DNA of 43,321 bases from Breznakibacter sp. Lineage in GTDB: Bacteria; Bacteroidota; Bacteroidia; Bacteroidales; Marinilabiliaceae. Position 1 is the stretch's first letter. Each line of letters opens with the position of its first letter. This document shows, piece after piece, positions 16,648-25,187 of this stretch. The position numbers were made by a program, and so were the translations under genes. The stretch spans positions 1 to 43,321 of the forward strand of contig JAGPHP010000003.1 of assembly GCA_018055415.1 (NCBI GenBank). The letters run 5' to 3'. The notes beneath the pieces are model-generated. The model saw nothing but the letters and a program-made list of their open reading frames with translations. It had not been told where the DNA came from and did no database searches.

Positions 16648-17829
16648 TTATATTTTTGAAAAGATAAGAGATGAGCAATTACCACCAAAACCAAAGGAGT
16701 TTGACATTACAGTATCAATCTTAACACCTGTTTGAAATTTTGTTTGCGGCACAATTTCGAGTTCTGCCATAGGGATTTTGAAGTTCAGATTTGGGAAAAT
16801 AACCCCTCTATCAATAGCTAAAACCGAGAAAACAGCCTCTACACCACCTGCGGCAGCCAATGTATGTCCCGTAAAGGGTTTTGTAGAGCTAATAGGTGGC
16901 AAGTTGTTGTTAAACAGTGCTTTAATTGCACTTCCTTCGCTTGAGTCGTTGTTGTTGGTACCTGTACCGTGAACATTGATGTAGCTAATCTCTTCCGGCT
17001 TTAATGAGCTCATTTTCAGAGCCTGTTCCATGGCCTTGAAAGGGCCAATGCCCTCGGCAGATGAAGCGGTTTGATGAAAAGCATCGTTGGTATTGGCAAA
17101 TCCGGCAACTTTGCAGTAGGCTTTGCGTTGAAGCGTATCTTCGCGTTGAAGTACTATATATCCTGCGCCTTCACCCAGATTTAGACCTGTGCGAGTATCG
17201 TCAAATGGTCGGCATTTGGCTTGATCTAAAATCATTAACGAATGAAATCCGTTTAGTGTAAATTTACAAAGAGCATCGGTACCACCCACAACGGCACAAT
17301 CCAAATAACCTTGACGAATAAGTCGTGCTCCAAGCATAATTGCGTTGGCTGCCGAGGAACAGGCTGTACTGATAGTGGTGGTGTAACCATTTATATCGCA
17401 AAGTTTGGCTATTTCGTTGGTACTATCATAACAATCGTGTGGCGCCACTTCGCGTAATCGTCCTTTACTGTTATCCGCTGCAAATGCCTCGTAAAAATGG
17501 TAGGTTAAATCCATTCCGCCAACGGTAGTTGAAGAGATAAGTCCTATACGCAACGTTTTAGTATCTATTTTTGCATCTTTTACAGCCTCTTGCGCAGCAA
17601 CCATGCCTAAAAGAGCCGAACGCGAGTAGGTTTTGTTTTTTGGCAGATGAAGACGCGCTTTTAACTCTTCGTTTGTAGCTTTGACTTCTCCAACTTTCAG
17701 ATTATGAGATGTTTCGAATAGAGTAATGTCTCCTAGACCATCGGTAGATGCGGCCAATGAGGCGAAGTTCTCTTCGACCCCAATACCAATTGCCGAAACA
17801 ATACCAATTCCACTAACATAGATTTGCAT
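16648..17829 (-). CDS. Beta-ketoacyl-ACP synthase (FabF-like), polyene extension
   Basis: This complete 393-residue ketosynthase has its catalytic triad intact: Cys157 in STACSSAA, His287 in NVHGTGT and His322 in KPFTGHTLAAAGG. It extends ACP-bound acyl chains with malonyl-ACP. Its start shares bases with the stop of the upstream ACP gene (TAATG), so the two are coupled, and the degenerate half-KS follows 4 bases downstream. The KS plus half-KS pair mirrors the fused arrangement in the 580-residue synthase upstream, suggesting two KS/CLF-like pairs of common origin. It is one of three intact ketosynthases in the operon, and which chain length each handles is unknown. Confidence 0.92.
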   Translation of the reverse strand: MQIYVSGIGIVSAIGIGVEENFASLAASTDGLGDITLFETSHNLKVGEVKATNEELKARLHLPKNKTYSRSALLGMVAAQEAVKDAKIDTKTLRIGLISSTTVGGMDLTYHFYEAFAADNSKGRLREVAPHDCYDSTNEIAKLCDINGYTTTISTACSSAANAIMLGARLIRQGYLDCAVVGGTDALCKFTLNGFHSLMILDQAKCRPFDDTRTGLNLGEGAGYIVLQREDTLQRKAYCKVAGFANTNDAFHQTASSAEGIGPFKAMEQALKMSSLKPEEISYINVHGTGTNNNDSSEGSAIKALFNNNLPPISSTKPFTGHTLAAAGGVEAVFSVLAIDRGVIFPNLNFKIPMAELEIVPQTKFQTGVKIDTVMSNSFGFGGNCSSLIFSKI

Positions 17830-18083
17830 TATTTTCGGTTTTCGGTGATGAATTTTGCCAATGTAGCAATTGATTTGAAGATAGGTTTTGCCTCAACCGG
17901 ATCGGCTAATCTAATGCCGTAATTTTTCTCTAAAATAAGAATAATTTCAAGAGCATCAATTGAATCTAACCCCAGACCATCACCAAAAAGAGGCGCTTCG
18001 TTGTCGATGTCATCAGGTGTAATTTCTTCTAAATTAAGGGCTTCAATGATTTGAACCTTAAGGTTGTGCATTAACTCTTCCAT
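17829..18083 (-). CDS. Acyl carrier protein
   Basis: This 84-residue acidic carrier protein has the phosphopantetheine attachment Ser41 in GLGLDSIDALE and a helix-II pattern typical of type II ACPs. It is placed between two ketosynthase genes, with the downstream one overlapping its stop codon. The second ACP of the operon (22922-23173) has a different attachment motif, so starter loading and elongation may use separate carriers, as proposed for the two ACPs of aryl-polyene clusters. Confidence 0.93.
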   Translation of the reverse strand: MEELMHNLKVQIIEALNLEEITPDDIDNEAPLFGDGLGLDSIDALEIILILEKNYGIRLADPVEAKPIFKSIATLAKFITENRK

Positions 18084-18089
18084 ATCTTT

Positions 18090-19832
18090 CTATTTTTCCA
18101 ATAATTTAAAATCAGCATTATAACTTTCGCCCAAAAATTCGCACCAACCAAAAATAACCGCTTTATAGTTCTCTCTATTTAAAACCATTTGCGCATACGA
18201 CTCTATAAATTTGGAGTCGTACTCCGATTGAATAAAGAAGCTATTTTCGCCTTGTATTTTGTGGCGAATGGCAATCTCTCCTAGGACAACGTTTGGTAGC
18301 GTGTAAACGAAAACAGCCGGGCTTACTCCAGTCTCAGGCTTTTCGTTGAGTATGTTTTGATGTTTAATATCCGTATCAAGTGACGAACTTCTGTTTGCCA
18401 GAATAATGGCTACTTCTGATGGGATAAATGTTTGATTCTTTAGCAGATATTCAGTTGCTAAATATCCCAGTTTACATAAATCATCCATCTTGTAAAACTT
18501 CATATTTGAAGCTTCTAAGCTTTTGAATGCTGCTCGCACAAAGTCGTGAAAGGGTTCACTATTTTCAAATATCACCATATCATCCTTCACAATTTTTCCC
18601 TTATTTATTGCGATAGAGGTTGTTATTTTGCTCGGTGATACAAGATTTATCTTAGTATTTATACCTACGTTTTCAAGTGCTAAAACGATAGCTCCGTTGC
18701 AACCTCCAAAACCCGATGCTGTTTTAATACATCGTTTCATTGGTAAAGTTTGATGCATTCCAGAAATGATAATAGGCTCAGGTACACCAAGTTGTGTGAA
18801 TCCCTTGGTAGCTAAAAGAGTGTTGCTTTTGAGTTGCTCTGCACACATTGCCAGTTCAATTAATCCAGCACCTCCAAGGGTATGTCCAAAATAGGGTTTT
18901 AAACTATTTACCGGTAAGGTTTGTAGTTGAGCCATATTTATGGCTTTGGACTCCATTTCGTCGTTAAACGGGGTGGCCGTGCCATGGGCATTAATAAAGC
19001 TAATATCCGAAACTGTTAAATTAGTTTCATTCATAGCCTGTTGCATGGCGTAACAGAGACCGTCGCCGGTGCGTGATGGGCCGGAAATGTGGTTGGCATC
19101 GTTGGTAATAGCACCCCCCTCTATAATAATTCCAGTTGAAAGAGCCTTATTATTAGTAACTAACATTGTAGCAACACCTTCGCCTAGGGTAAGTCCATCG
19201 CGGTTTCCATCGTATGGGATACACGGTTTTTCACTTACCGATTTGAAAGCTGTAAATCCTGTTACTACAAATTCAGTGAGCAGATCGCCACCGGTAACTA
19301 TCACATGGTTATATTTTTCTTCTCTAATGAGTCGTGAGGCAATAATAGTTGCTGACACTCCTGAAATACAGGCATTTGAAATAACTAGAGGTTCGTTTTT
19401 TGCACCAAAATAGTTGGATACTCTCGAAGCCATTTTGTTTAAAAATAGTTTTTCATCGAGAGCTTGTGTATTATTTTTTAGTACATCAATATTACCCTTG
19501 GTTGTTGAGAAGATTATAGCGCAGTCTTCCTTTGAAATATCAATAGATGAGCTATTTAAAACATCCTTGATGGATAGAATTAATAATTTCTCTAGCGTTG
19601 TAAACTCATTCAAATTAAGTTTAGCAGCTTCAATCTCTAATCTATTTTTATCAATTTGAGCCGCAAGTAGAGGCGATTCAAATATTGATTTGTCATTAAC
19701 TTGTTTAATACCAGATTGGTACTCAATAGCCGCTGCAAAATTATCTTTTGAAGAAAACCCCAAAGAGCTAATAATATTAGTAGCTCCAATAAAGGTTTTA
19801 CAATTTACTGAACTCCCCATTTTGCCTTCCAT
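18090..19832 (-). CDS. Ketosynthase fused to a C-terminal half-ketosynthase with Cys-to-Glu change
   Basis: The protein has 580 residues, against about 410 for FabF. Residues 1-390 form a full ketosynthase with Cys155 (SNACISG), His283 (NAHGTAT) and His317 (PYFGHTLGGAG). Residues about 425-575 repeat the N-terminal half of the thiolase fold in decayed form: SPAVFVYTLPNVVLGEIAI corresponds to the core start, and IQSEYDSKFIESYAQMVL sits where the Cys region should be, with Glu537 at the Cys position. The C-terminal part resembles the separate half-KS at 15900-16643. It probably supplies its own CLF-like partner. An ATG at 19820 is an alternative start. The gene overlaps the thioesterase gene by 28 bases. 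Confidence 0.88.
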   Translation of the reverse strand: MEGKMGSSVNCKTFIGATNIISSLGFSSKDNFAAAIEYQSGIKQVNDKSIFESPLLAAQIDKNRLEIEAAKLNLNEFTTLEKLLILSIKDVLNSSSIDISKEDCAIIFSTTKGNIDVLKNNTQALDEKLFLNKMASRVSNYFGAKNEPLVISNACISGVSATIIASRLIREEKYNHVIVTGGDLLTEFVVTGFTAFKSVSEKPCIPYDGNRDGLTLGEGVATMLVTNNKALSTGIIIEGGAITNDANHISGPSRTGDGLCYAMQQAMNETNLTVSDISFINAHGTATPFNDEMESKAINMAQLQTLPVNSLKPYFGHTLGGAGLIELAMCAEQLKSNTLLATKGFTQLGVPEPIIISGMHQTLPMKRCIKTASGFGGCNGAIVLALENVGINTKINLVSPSKITTSIAINKGKIVKDDMVIFENSEPFHDFVRAAFKSLEASNMKFYKMDDLCKLGYLATEYLLKNQTFIPSEVAIILANRSSSLDTDIKHQNILNEKPETGVSPAVFVYTLPNVVLGEIAIRHKIQGENSFFIQSEYDSKFIESYAQMVLNRENYKAVIFGWCEFLGESYNADFKLLEK

Positions 19833-20251
19833 TGTAGATAAAAGTCGGGGTTAATAAGCTCCAGCTGATTATCTTTGTTTAAAAATACTTGTACACTTTC
19901 ACCACTTGCAACAACTTGGTTATCAGACTCTCTATAGATGGTGTACTCGAACATTATTTTAGCCGCTCCAGTGTTGATAAAACGGGTTTCAACAATGGCT
20001 AATTCGCCACAAACTAAAGGTGATTTGTAGTCGATATTGATTTTAACAATAGGGGTTACAAAACCACTCTTATATATTTCCATATAACCTAAACCGCTGT
20101 ATTGACGGCCAAAAGCTTCACGACCATCTTCAAAATAACGCACATATTCCCCATGCCACACAATTTGCATGGAGTCAACCTCACTAAATCGCACTCTAAT
20201 TTGAGTTCGATTAATAAGACTTGGAATACTCTTACTTACTCGTTTTACCAT
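19805..20251 (-). CDS. Acyl-CoA/ACP thioesterase, 4-hydroxybenzoyl-CoA-thioesterase type hot-dog
   Basis: This 148-residue hot-dog protein has the 4HBT signature: RVRFSEVDSMQIVWHGEYVRYFEDGREAF, where Asp26 fits the catalytic Asp and W32-H33 the usual Gly/His/Asn region. Thioesterases of this kind accompany aryl-polyene and flexirubin clusters, where they may release the polyene acid or clear mis-loaded carriers. It lies 10 bases after the dehydratase-like gene and overlaps the fused ketosynthase gene. Substrate is not determinable from the sequence. Confidence 0.87.
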   Translation of the reverse strand: MVKRVSKSIPSLINRTQIRVRFSEVDSMQIVWHGEYVRYFEDGREAFGRQYSGLGYMEIYKSGFVTPIVKINIDYKSPLVCGELAIVETRFINTGAAKIMFEYTIYRESDNQVVASGESVQVFLNKDNQLELINPDFYLQWKAKWGVQ

Positions 20252-20261
20252 CTATTTGTCT

Positions 20262-20705
20262 CTATTTTTGATCTGATGTAGCCACTTTCATTTGGCATTC
20301 GGCCACAATTTCATCTCCTATTTTAACTTCGGCAGCTAAAAGTGTAATGTTAAAAACCTCTTGTTCAATTCGGATGTATGTTTTTAGATGATCTCCAATT
20401 TTTGGTTGCTTTATAAGTACAAACTTATTTATAGCACCAATAAATCCTATAGGTACAGGTTTGTTTTGCGAAATAAAAGTATAGCCAATTCTAAACGCTG
20501 CTGATTGAGCAATATGTTCGATTAAACCAGTCTCTTCTAAGTCGTTCTCATTACAAAATATATTCTCTTTAGTCACAGTTAATCCGCAGCAGGAGGCCAC
20601 TTCATTCATCCCATAAAAGCTATCAACCATTACAATAGGTGAGCGTTGAGGGATATATTTCAAAATCTCATCACCTGTAATTATGGCTTTCTCAAATACT
20701 CCCAT
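20262..20705 (-). CDS. Hot-dog dehydratase-like subunit with Glu but no His
   Basis: This 147-residue FabZ-like protein has DEILKYIPQRSPIVMVD at the N-terminus, matching the FabZ start EEILELLPHRFPFLLVD. The catalytic Glu motif is kept (GLIEHIAQSAAF, E63; FabZ LILEAMAQATG), but the GHFP motif with the catalytic His is missing and about four residues are deleted (NIFCNENDLEETG). The protein at 14236-14589 has exactly the His motif without the Glu. Together they could rebuild one composite active site as a heterodimer, comparable to ApeI:ApeP. Alone, neither should be a normal dehydratase. The start overlaps the radical SAM gene by 25 bases. Confidence 0.82.
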   Translation of the reverse strand: MGVFEKAIITGDEILKYIPQRSPIVMVDSFYGMNEVASCCGLTVTKENIFCNENDLEETGLIEHIAQSAAFRIGYTFISQNKPVPIGFIGAINKFVLIKQPKIGDHLKTYIRIEQEVFNITLLAAEVKIGDEIVAECQMKVATSDQK

Positions 20706-22039
20706 AGCAGACCTTTTTTATTCTTTTTCTTTCTAAAAACATCCATCATTTCATCAATAGGATCATCAGGAAAAACCCAAGCTTTTTCGGTTGCCCTAGC
20801 TTCACTTTTTATCTTTTCGATATCAAAATCTTTCGCAATATAGTAGGTTGGTGCCAATAAGTCATTTTCTTTGGTTATTAAACCTTCATTGATGGCAATT
20901 GTTTGTAGCTTAGTGCCTGGGTATATGCGCATTCCAAAATAGGGAAAATAAACACTATAACTCATTTTTTTTGAGTTCTCGATGGTCTCTTTTATTGATT
21001 TAGCATCTTCTTTGTATCCTCCAAGTATCAAGTAATGAGCGTAATATATGTTATTGTTTAGACATAATTCAGATTGTTTGAGTACATCACTAACCGTAAA
21101 TTGTTTGCCATAGTTGGCAAGTTGCTGATCGGAAAAAGATTCTGTTCCAAACTCAACATGTGTCAACCCCGAAGCTTTAAAAAGAGTCCACATGTCGTTG
21201 GTCATGTTATTTGGAGCAAAATAGGCTCCCCAACGAATTTTAAGTTCACTTTTTATAAGCTTTTCTGCTAATTCAACATTATAACTATTGTGGATATTAA
21301 AAACAGAATCCGTAAAAAACATGTAGTTTACTCCTTCATCAGTTTTTAGTTTCTTGATGTTTTCAATAATCATTTCGGGGTCAAGGGTACGTACCTTTCT
21401 CCCATCAATCAGCGGATAAGAGCAATAAATGCAATTATACGGACAACCTCGCTTCGTTTGAATATTGAGCATTCCACTATCTTTCCAATAATAGTTTATC
21501 AAATTTGGATCAAACTGAGCATCTAGTGATTTAAGGTAGGCAGAGTGTTTATTACAGATGAATTTTCCATCTTTGTACGAAACAACACCTTCTATTGTGC
21601 TTGTCTCCTCTCCATTTTCGAGTGCCGTAATAAGTCTATTTAACGATTCTTCGCCCTCACCCATGATACCAAAATTTGGTTTTAGTTCATCAAAAAGTGT
21701 TTTTGGATAGATTGAAAATGCCGTACCTCCAATTATGAGTGGAGAGGTTGATACACTTCTTACAATATCGATTATTTGCTTATAATCACCAACAAAACTG
21801 CTACGGTCCAGCGAATTACAGCCATCTATGTTACGAAGTGATATACCAATGTAGTTTGGGCTTTGTTGCTTTATTAGCTCTGCAAGCTGCTTGTTATCAA
21901 ACATATTACAGTCTAAAATAGTTGTCTCAAAACCCTGTAAGTGACGGTCGAGATAACTTTTAAGATAGGTGACTCCAAGTGGATAGACGGGGTATGGCTC
22001 TTTATGCCTATTGGCAGAAATAAGTAGTATCTTTTTCAT
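20681..22039 (-). CDS. Radical SAM protein with N-terminal B12-binding domain
   Basis: I chose the ATG at 22039, which overlaps the upstream stop as TGATG; a TTG three codons earlier is possible. The 452 residues carry a cobalamin-binding-like domain (residues about 2-140, PYPVYPLGVTYLKSYL, IIGGTAFSIYP, IMGEGEESL) and a radical SAM core with the cluster-binding cysteines in KRGCPYNCIYCSYP (C199, C203, C206). Such B12-type radical SAM enzymes often do C-methylation or ring and chain rearrangement at unactivated carbons. The B12-binding His motif (DxHxxG) is not obvious, so cobalamin binding is uncertain. In this operon it is a candidate for methylating or reshaping the polyene or the aryl head. 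Confidence 0.88.
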   Translation of the reverse strand: MKKILLISANRHKEPYPVYPLGVTYLKSYLDRHLQGFETTILDCNMFDNKQLAELIKQQSPNYIGISLRNIDGCNSLDRSSFVGDYKQIIDIVRSVSTSPLIIGGTAFSIYPKTLFDELKPNFGIMGEGEESLNRLITALENGEETSTIEGVVSYKDGKFICNKHSAYLKSLDAQFDPNLINYYWKDSGMLNIQTKRGCPYNCIYCSYPLIDGRKVRTLDPEMIIENIKKLKTDEGVNYMFFTDSVFNIHNSYNVELAEKLIKSELKIRWGAYFAPNNMTNDMWTLFKASGLTHVEFGTESFSDQQLANYGKQFTVSDVLKQSELCLNNNIYYAHYLILGGYKEDAKSIKETIENSKKMSYSVYFPYFGMRIYPGTKLQTIAINEGLITKENDLLAPTYYIAKDFDIEKIKSEARATEKAWVFPDDPIDEMMDVFRKKKNKKGLLWEYLRKP

Positions 22040-22935
22040 CAATGCCAAAATTTATAAAAGTTAAACCACTGTTGAGGATATTTTTTTACGATCTCTTCAA
22101 GTTGCACGGTGTATTGGTTTAGTAGTTGATTTTCAGGTTTTTCGGTTTTATTTTTTACAATAGGTTCGGCTAATGTAAAGTGAAATTTATAACGTAATCC
22201 TCTCTCTCGTGTTGAGAAATAGAATACTACCGGAACATTTAAACGGGAAGCTAAAAGATAAGGTCCAGAAGGAAAATATGCATCTTGACCCATGAACCGT
22301 TGAAGCATCTTGTTATTATCATTCATAAAGCGATCGCCCTGAAAACAGACATACTCTTTATTATCTAACGCCCCTTTAATTTTTAAAATGCTATCAATAC
22401 CATCTTCGTTAAGCGGTATGATTTTGTAGTTTTTAGTTGATGTACTTCGTTCAAGAATATCTTTAATCTTTTGATACTCAGCGTTAAACATTACTATGTT
22501 CAGTTTACTGCCATAGTCACCAAAGAAAGGTCCTCCAATTTCCCAATTTCCCACGTGAGCGCCTATCATTATAAGGCCTTTTCCCGAATTAAGTAATTCT
22601 ATAAACTGAGGATAGTTTTCAAAATCAAATTTATATCTATTTTGTAACCCATTGGCAATTGCCACTTTGTCAATGATTGTTTGTCCAAAACGATAGTAAT
22701 GGACTAATAATTTAAAAAATGATTTTAAATGGTTGTAATTTAAGATAGTTCTATTATAATTCCAAATTGCTTTAGTGGATTTAGGCGCAAATGGAATAAA
22801 ATAGGGGACAACAAAATATAGAAGGGTATATGCTGCTCTAACTCCAAGATATTTGATAGTTATAACAAAACAAAGATGGCCCAATGAGCCACCTCTAGAT
22901 TTTCCCTTCCAATTAGGTTGTTTAGTTTGCGCCAT
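22039..22935 (-). CDS. LpxL/HtrB-like lauroyl acyltransferase
   Basis: This 298-residue membrane-associated acyltransferase has an N-terminal hydrophobic helix pair (residues 20-50). The catalytic HxxxxE motif is IGAHVGNWE (H127, E132), followed by QGDRF and a substrate-region PSGPYLLAS. The family moves acyl chains from ACP to lipid A, and in pigment clusters related proteins transfer the polyene or a fatty acid to a lipid or hydroxyl acceptor. Its start overlaps the upstream ACP gene by 14 bases, consistent with direct ACP use. It is a second acyltransferase besides the PlsC domain of the exporter fusion. The acceptor is unknown. Confidence 0.88.
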   Translation of the reverse strand: MAQTKQPNWKGKSRGGSLGHLCFVITIKYLGVRAAYTLLYFVVPYFIPFAPKSTKAIWNYNRTILNYNHLKSFFKLLVHYYRFGQTIIDKVAIANGLQNRYKFDFENYPQFIELLNSGKGLIMIGAHVGNWEIGGPFFGDYGSKLNIVMFNAEYQKIKDILERSTSTKNYKIIPLNEDGIDSILKIKGALDNKEYVCFQGDRFMNDNNKMLQRFMGQDAYFPSGPYLLASRLNVPVVFYFSTRERGLRYKFHFTLAEPIVKNKTEKPENQLLNQYTVQLEEIVKKYPQQWFNFYKFWH

Positions 22936-23173
22936 TCAACTTTGTTGTAATGAGGTTGTAAAAGTCTTGAAATGTAACGATCCCTACAAAATCGGGTCCT
23001 ACGAGTGTGATCCCAAAGTTTTGTTCTATTAACACGACAACATCTACCAAATCTAAACTATCTAAGTCTAATGTTTCCATCAAAGGTGCATCGGGAGTGA
23101 TGATAGAGGCATCTACCTCAAATTCATCAGCAAGCACGGTTTTCATCTTCTCAATAATCTCTTCGTGTGTCAT
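22922..23173 (-). CDS. Acyl carrier protein
   Basis: This 83-residue carrier protein has the attachment motif LDLDSLDLVDVVVLIE (Ser39) and the acidic helix II. It lies 6 bases downstream of a FabF-type ketosynthase gene and overlaps the LpxL-like acyltransferase gene. Together with the ketosynthase and ketoreductase upstream it forms the first elongation set in the operon. Confidence 0.93.
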   Translation of the reverse strand: MTHEEIIEKMKTVLADEFEVDASIITPDAPLMETLDLDSLDLVDVVVLIEQNFGITLVGPDFVGIVTFQDFYNLITTKLNGAN

Positions 23174-23179
23174 TGTTAT

Positions 23180-24403
23180 TTAGTTTTTAATTTTTTTAAT
23201 TACTAAAGATGAGTTCGTTCCTCCAAAGCCAAAGGAGTTTGACAAGAACATGTCAAACTCTTTGTGTACTGTTTCTGTTGGGATATTTAATAATTCAGCA
23301 GCTTCATCTTTTTCTGTAAGATTGATATTCGGAGCTATGAAGTTATTTTGCATCATAAGCGTTGAGTAAATTATCTCGCTTGCTCCAGCCATCCACATCT
23401 CATGACCAGTCATGGCTTTGGTTGATGCGACATATGGGCGATGGTTGCCAAAAACATCTGCAATTGCTTTAGCCTCGTTTAAATCGCCCACTGGTGTTGA
23501 CGTTGCATGAGCGTTAATGTAGGCAATATCTTCAATATTTACGCCGGCATCTTTAATCGCCATTTTTAGAGATCGCCGAGGTCCATCAACGTTAGGTACC
23601 GAAATGTGATCGCCGTTTGATGAAAAACCGTAACCCACCACTTCGGCTAAAATAGTTGCACCTCGCTTAACAGCCGATTCATAGCTTTCAATAACTAAAG
23701 ACGCAGCTCCACCACTAGGTACGAGTCCATCGCGATTTTTGTCGAATGGTCGAGATGCTTTGGTTGGTTCATCCTCAAGAATTGAGAAGGCACTTAAACC
23801 ATCAAAACTTCCTACTGAATAGATATTAACCTCTTGTGCACCACCACAAATAATACAATCTTGTAATCCATTTTTTATAAAGAGATAAGCCATTCCAATA
23901 GCATGCGAACCGCTTGCGCAAGCTCCTGATACAGTGAAGTTTACGCCTCTTAGGTTGAAAATTACTGAGAGATTCATTGAAACGGTTGAATTCATTGACT
24001 GGAAGATATTGCCCGACCCAATAAGGCGAGTATTCTTTTTCTCTCTCATAATATCTGTGCCTTCGATTACCGCCAATGCAGAGCTATCGTTTCCATAAAG
24101 GATTCCTACTTCGTTATTCGCAAGATATTCAGTATCAATACCTGCATTTTTTAGGGCTTCGAGAGTTGCAACATAGGCATAATGTCCTTGTTCCGGAAGA
24201 CAAACGCGGCTTCTGCGATCAAGAATTCCTTTAAGATCTGGAACTTCCAAAATCCCAGTAAGCGCCGAGCGGTATCCCATATCCTTTCGTTTGGGATCAA
24301 TACCGATACCTGATTTCCCCTTATAGAGAGACTCTTTAACTTCTTCTAAGTTTTTACCAATGCACGAGTAGATTCCCATACCCGTAATAACAACTCTACT
24401 CAT
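23180..24403 (-). CDS. Beta-ketoacyl-ACP synthase II (FabF-like)
   Basis: This complete 407-residue ketosynthase starts MSRVVITGMGIYSCIG. The active site is intact: Cys162 in SGACASGSHAIG, His299 in NAHATSTP, Lys329 and His334 in STKAMTGHEMWMAG. It ends with the usual SNSFGFGGTNSSLV. It lies between the ketoreductase (3-base gap) and an ACP (6-base gap), an order typical of aryl-polyene starter or elongation modules. It is likely to extend the coumaroyl starter or the growing polyene with malonyl-ACP. It may also cover chain initiation, because no KAS III gene is visible in the window. Confidence 0.93.
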   Translation of the reverse strand: MSRVVITGMGIYSCIGKNLEEVKESLYKGKSGIGIDPKRKDMGYRSALTGILEVPDLKGILDRRSRVCLPEQGHYAYVATLEALKNAGIDTEYLANNEVGILYGNDSSALAVIEGTDIMREKKNTRLIGSGNIFQSMNSTVSMNLSVIFNLRGVNFTVSGACASGSHAIGMAYLFIKNGLQDCIICGGAQEVNIYSVGSFDGLSAFSILEDEPTKASRPFDKNRDGLVPSGGAASLVIESYESAVKRGATILAEVVGYGFSSNGDHISVPNVDGPRRSLKMAIKDAGVNIEDIAYINAHATSTPVGDLNEAKAIADVFGNHRPYVASTKAMTGHEMWMAGASEIIYSTLMMQNNFIAPNINLTEKDEAAELLNIPTETVHKEFDMFLSNSFGFGGTNSSLVIKKIKN

Positions 24404-24406
24404 ATT

Positions 24407-25138
24407 TTAGGTGTATAATCCGCCGTTAATTGAAATAACTTCGCCTGTAATATAAGAGGCGTTTTGAGAAGCTAAGAAGCCCACTAGTTCTGCAACCTCA
24501 TTTGCCTCGCCAAATCGACCTACCGGAACTAGTCCTTTCAGTTCGGCTTCGTTTAAATCTTCGGTCATTTCGGTTTTTATAAAACCCGGAGCTATGGCAT
24601 TAACTGTTACCTTTTTCTTGGCAACTTCTTGTGCTAGAGCTTTGGTTGCAGCAATTATTCCGCCTTTTGCCGCTGAATAATTTGTTTGTCCCGGCATACC
24701 TTTTATACCTGATAATGAGACAATGTTAATGATGCGCCCGAATTTTTTAACCAACATATTTTTAAGGAGTGGTTGAGTAACGTTGAAAAAGCCGTTTAGA
24801 CTGATATCAATAACGTTTTGCCATTCGGGTTGAGACATCCAAAGTAATAAATTATCTTTTCTGATACCAGCGTTATTAACCAATATTTCAATATATTCGC
24901 CTTGATGAGTATCTTGCCATCGTGCTAAAGCAGTAGAGGTCGCTTCACTATTTGCAACATCAAAACAGAGTATTTCGCCGTTAGAACCATTTGCAATTAC
25001 AGCTTCAAGTGTTTTTTCGGCCTCTATTTTGTTGGATTGATAGTTTATTAGGATATTATAGCCCATTTGAGCCAGTTTTATACAAACAGCTCTGCCGATT
25101 CCACGGCTACCTCCGGTTACTAATGCGTATTTTGTCAT
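24407..25138 (-). CDS. 3-oxoacyl-ACP reductase (FabG-like SDR)
   Basis: This 243-residue short-chain dehydrogenase uses the ATG at 25138; a TTG four codons upstream is possible. The NADPH-binding motif is TGGSRGIG, NNAGI follows, and the catalytic residues are Ser141 (IVSLSG), Tyr154 and Lys158 (NYSAAKG). The C-terminus (GEVISINGGLYT) is the FabG-type end. It reduces the 3-oxo group after each condensation. It is the only ketoreductase in the operon, so it must serve all ketosynthases, unless housekeeping FabG helps. Confidence 0.93.
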   Translation of the reverse strand: MTKYALVTGGSRGIGRAVCIKLAQMGYNILINYQSNKIEAEKTLEAVIANGSNGEILCFDVANSEATSTALARWQDTHQGEYIEILVNNAGIRKDNLLLWMSQPEWQNVIDISLNGFFNVTQPLLKNMLVKKFGRIINIVSLSGIKGMPGQTNYSAAKGGIIAATKALAQEVAKKKVTVNAIAPGFIKTEMTEDLNEAELKGLVPVGRFGEANEVAELVGFLASQNASYITGEVISINGGLYT

Positions 25139-25187
25139 CTTATTTGGCAAGCAATTTTTTGAATTTAAAAATAATTCTACCTACTTA

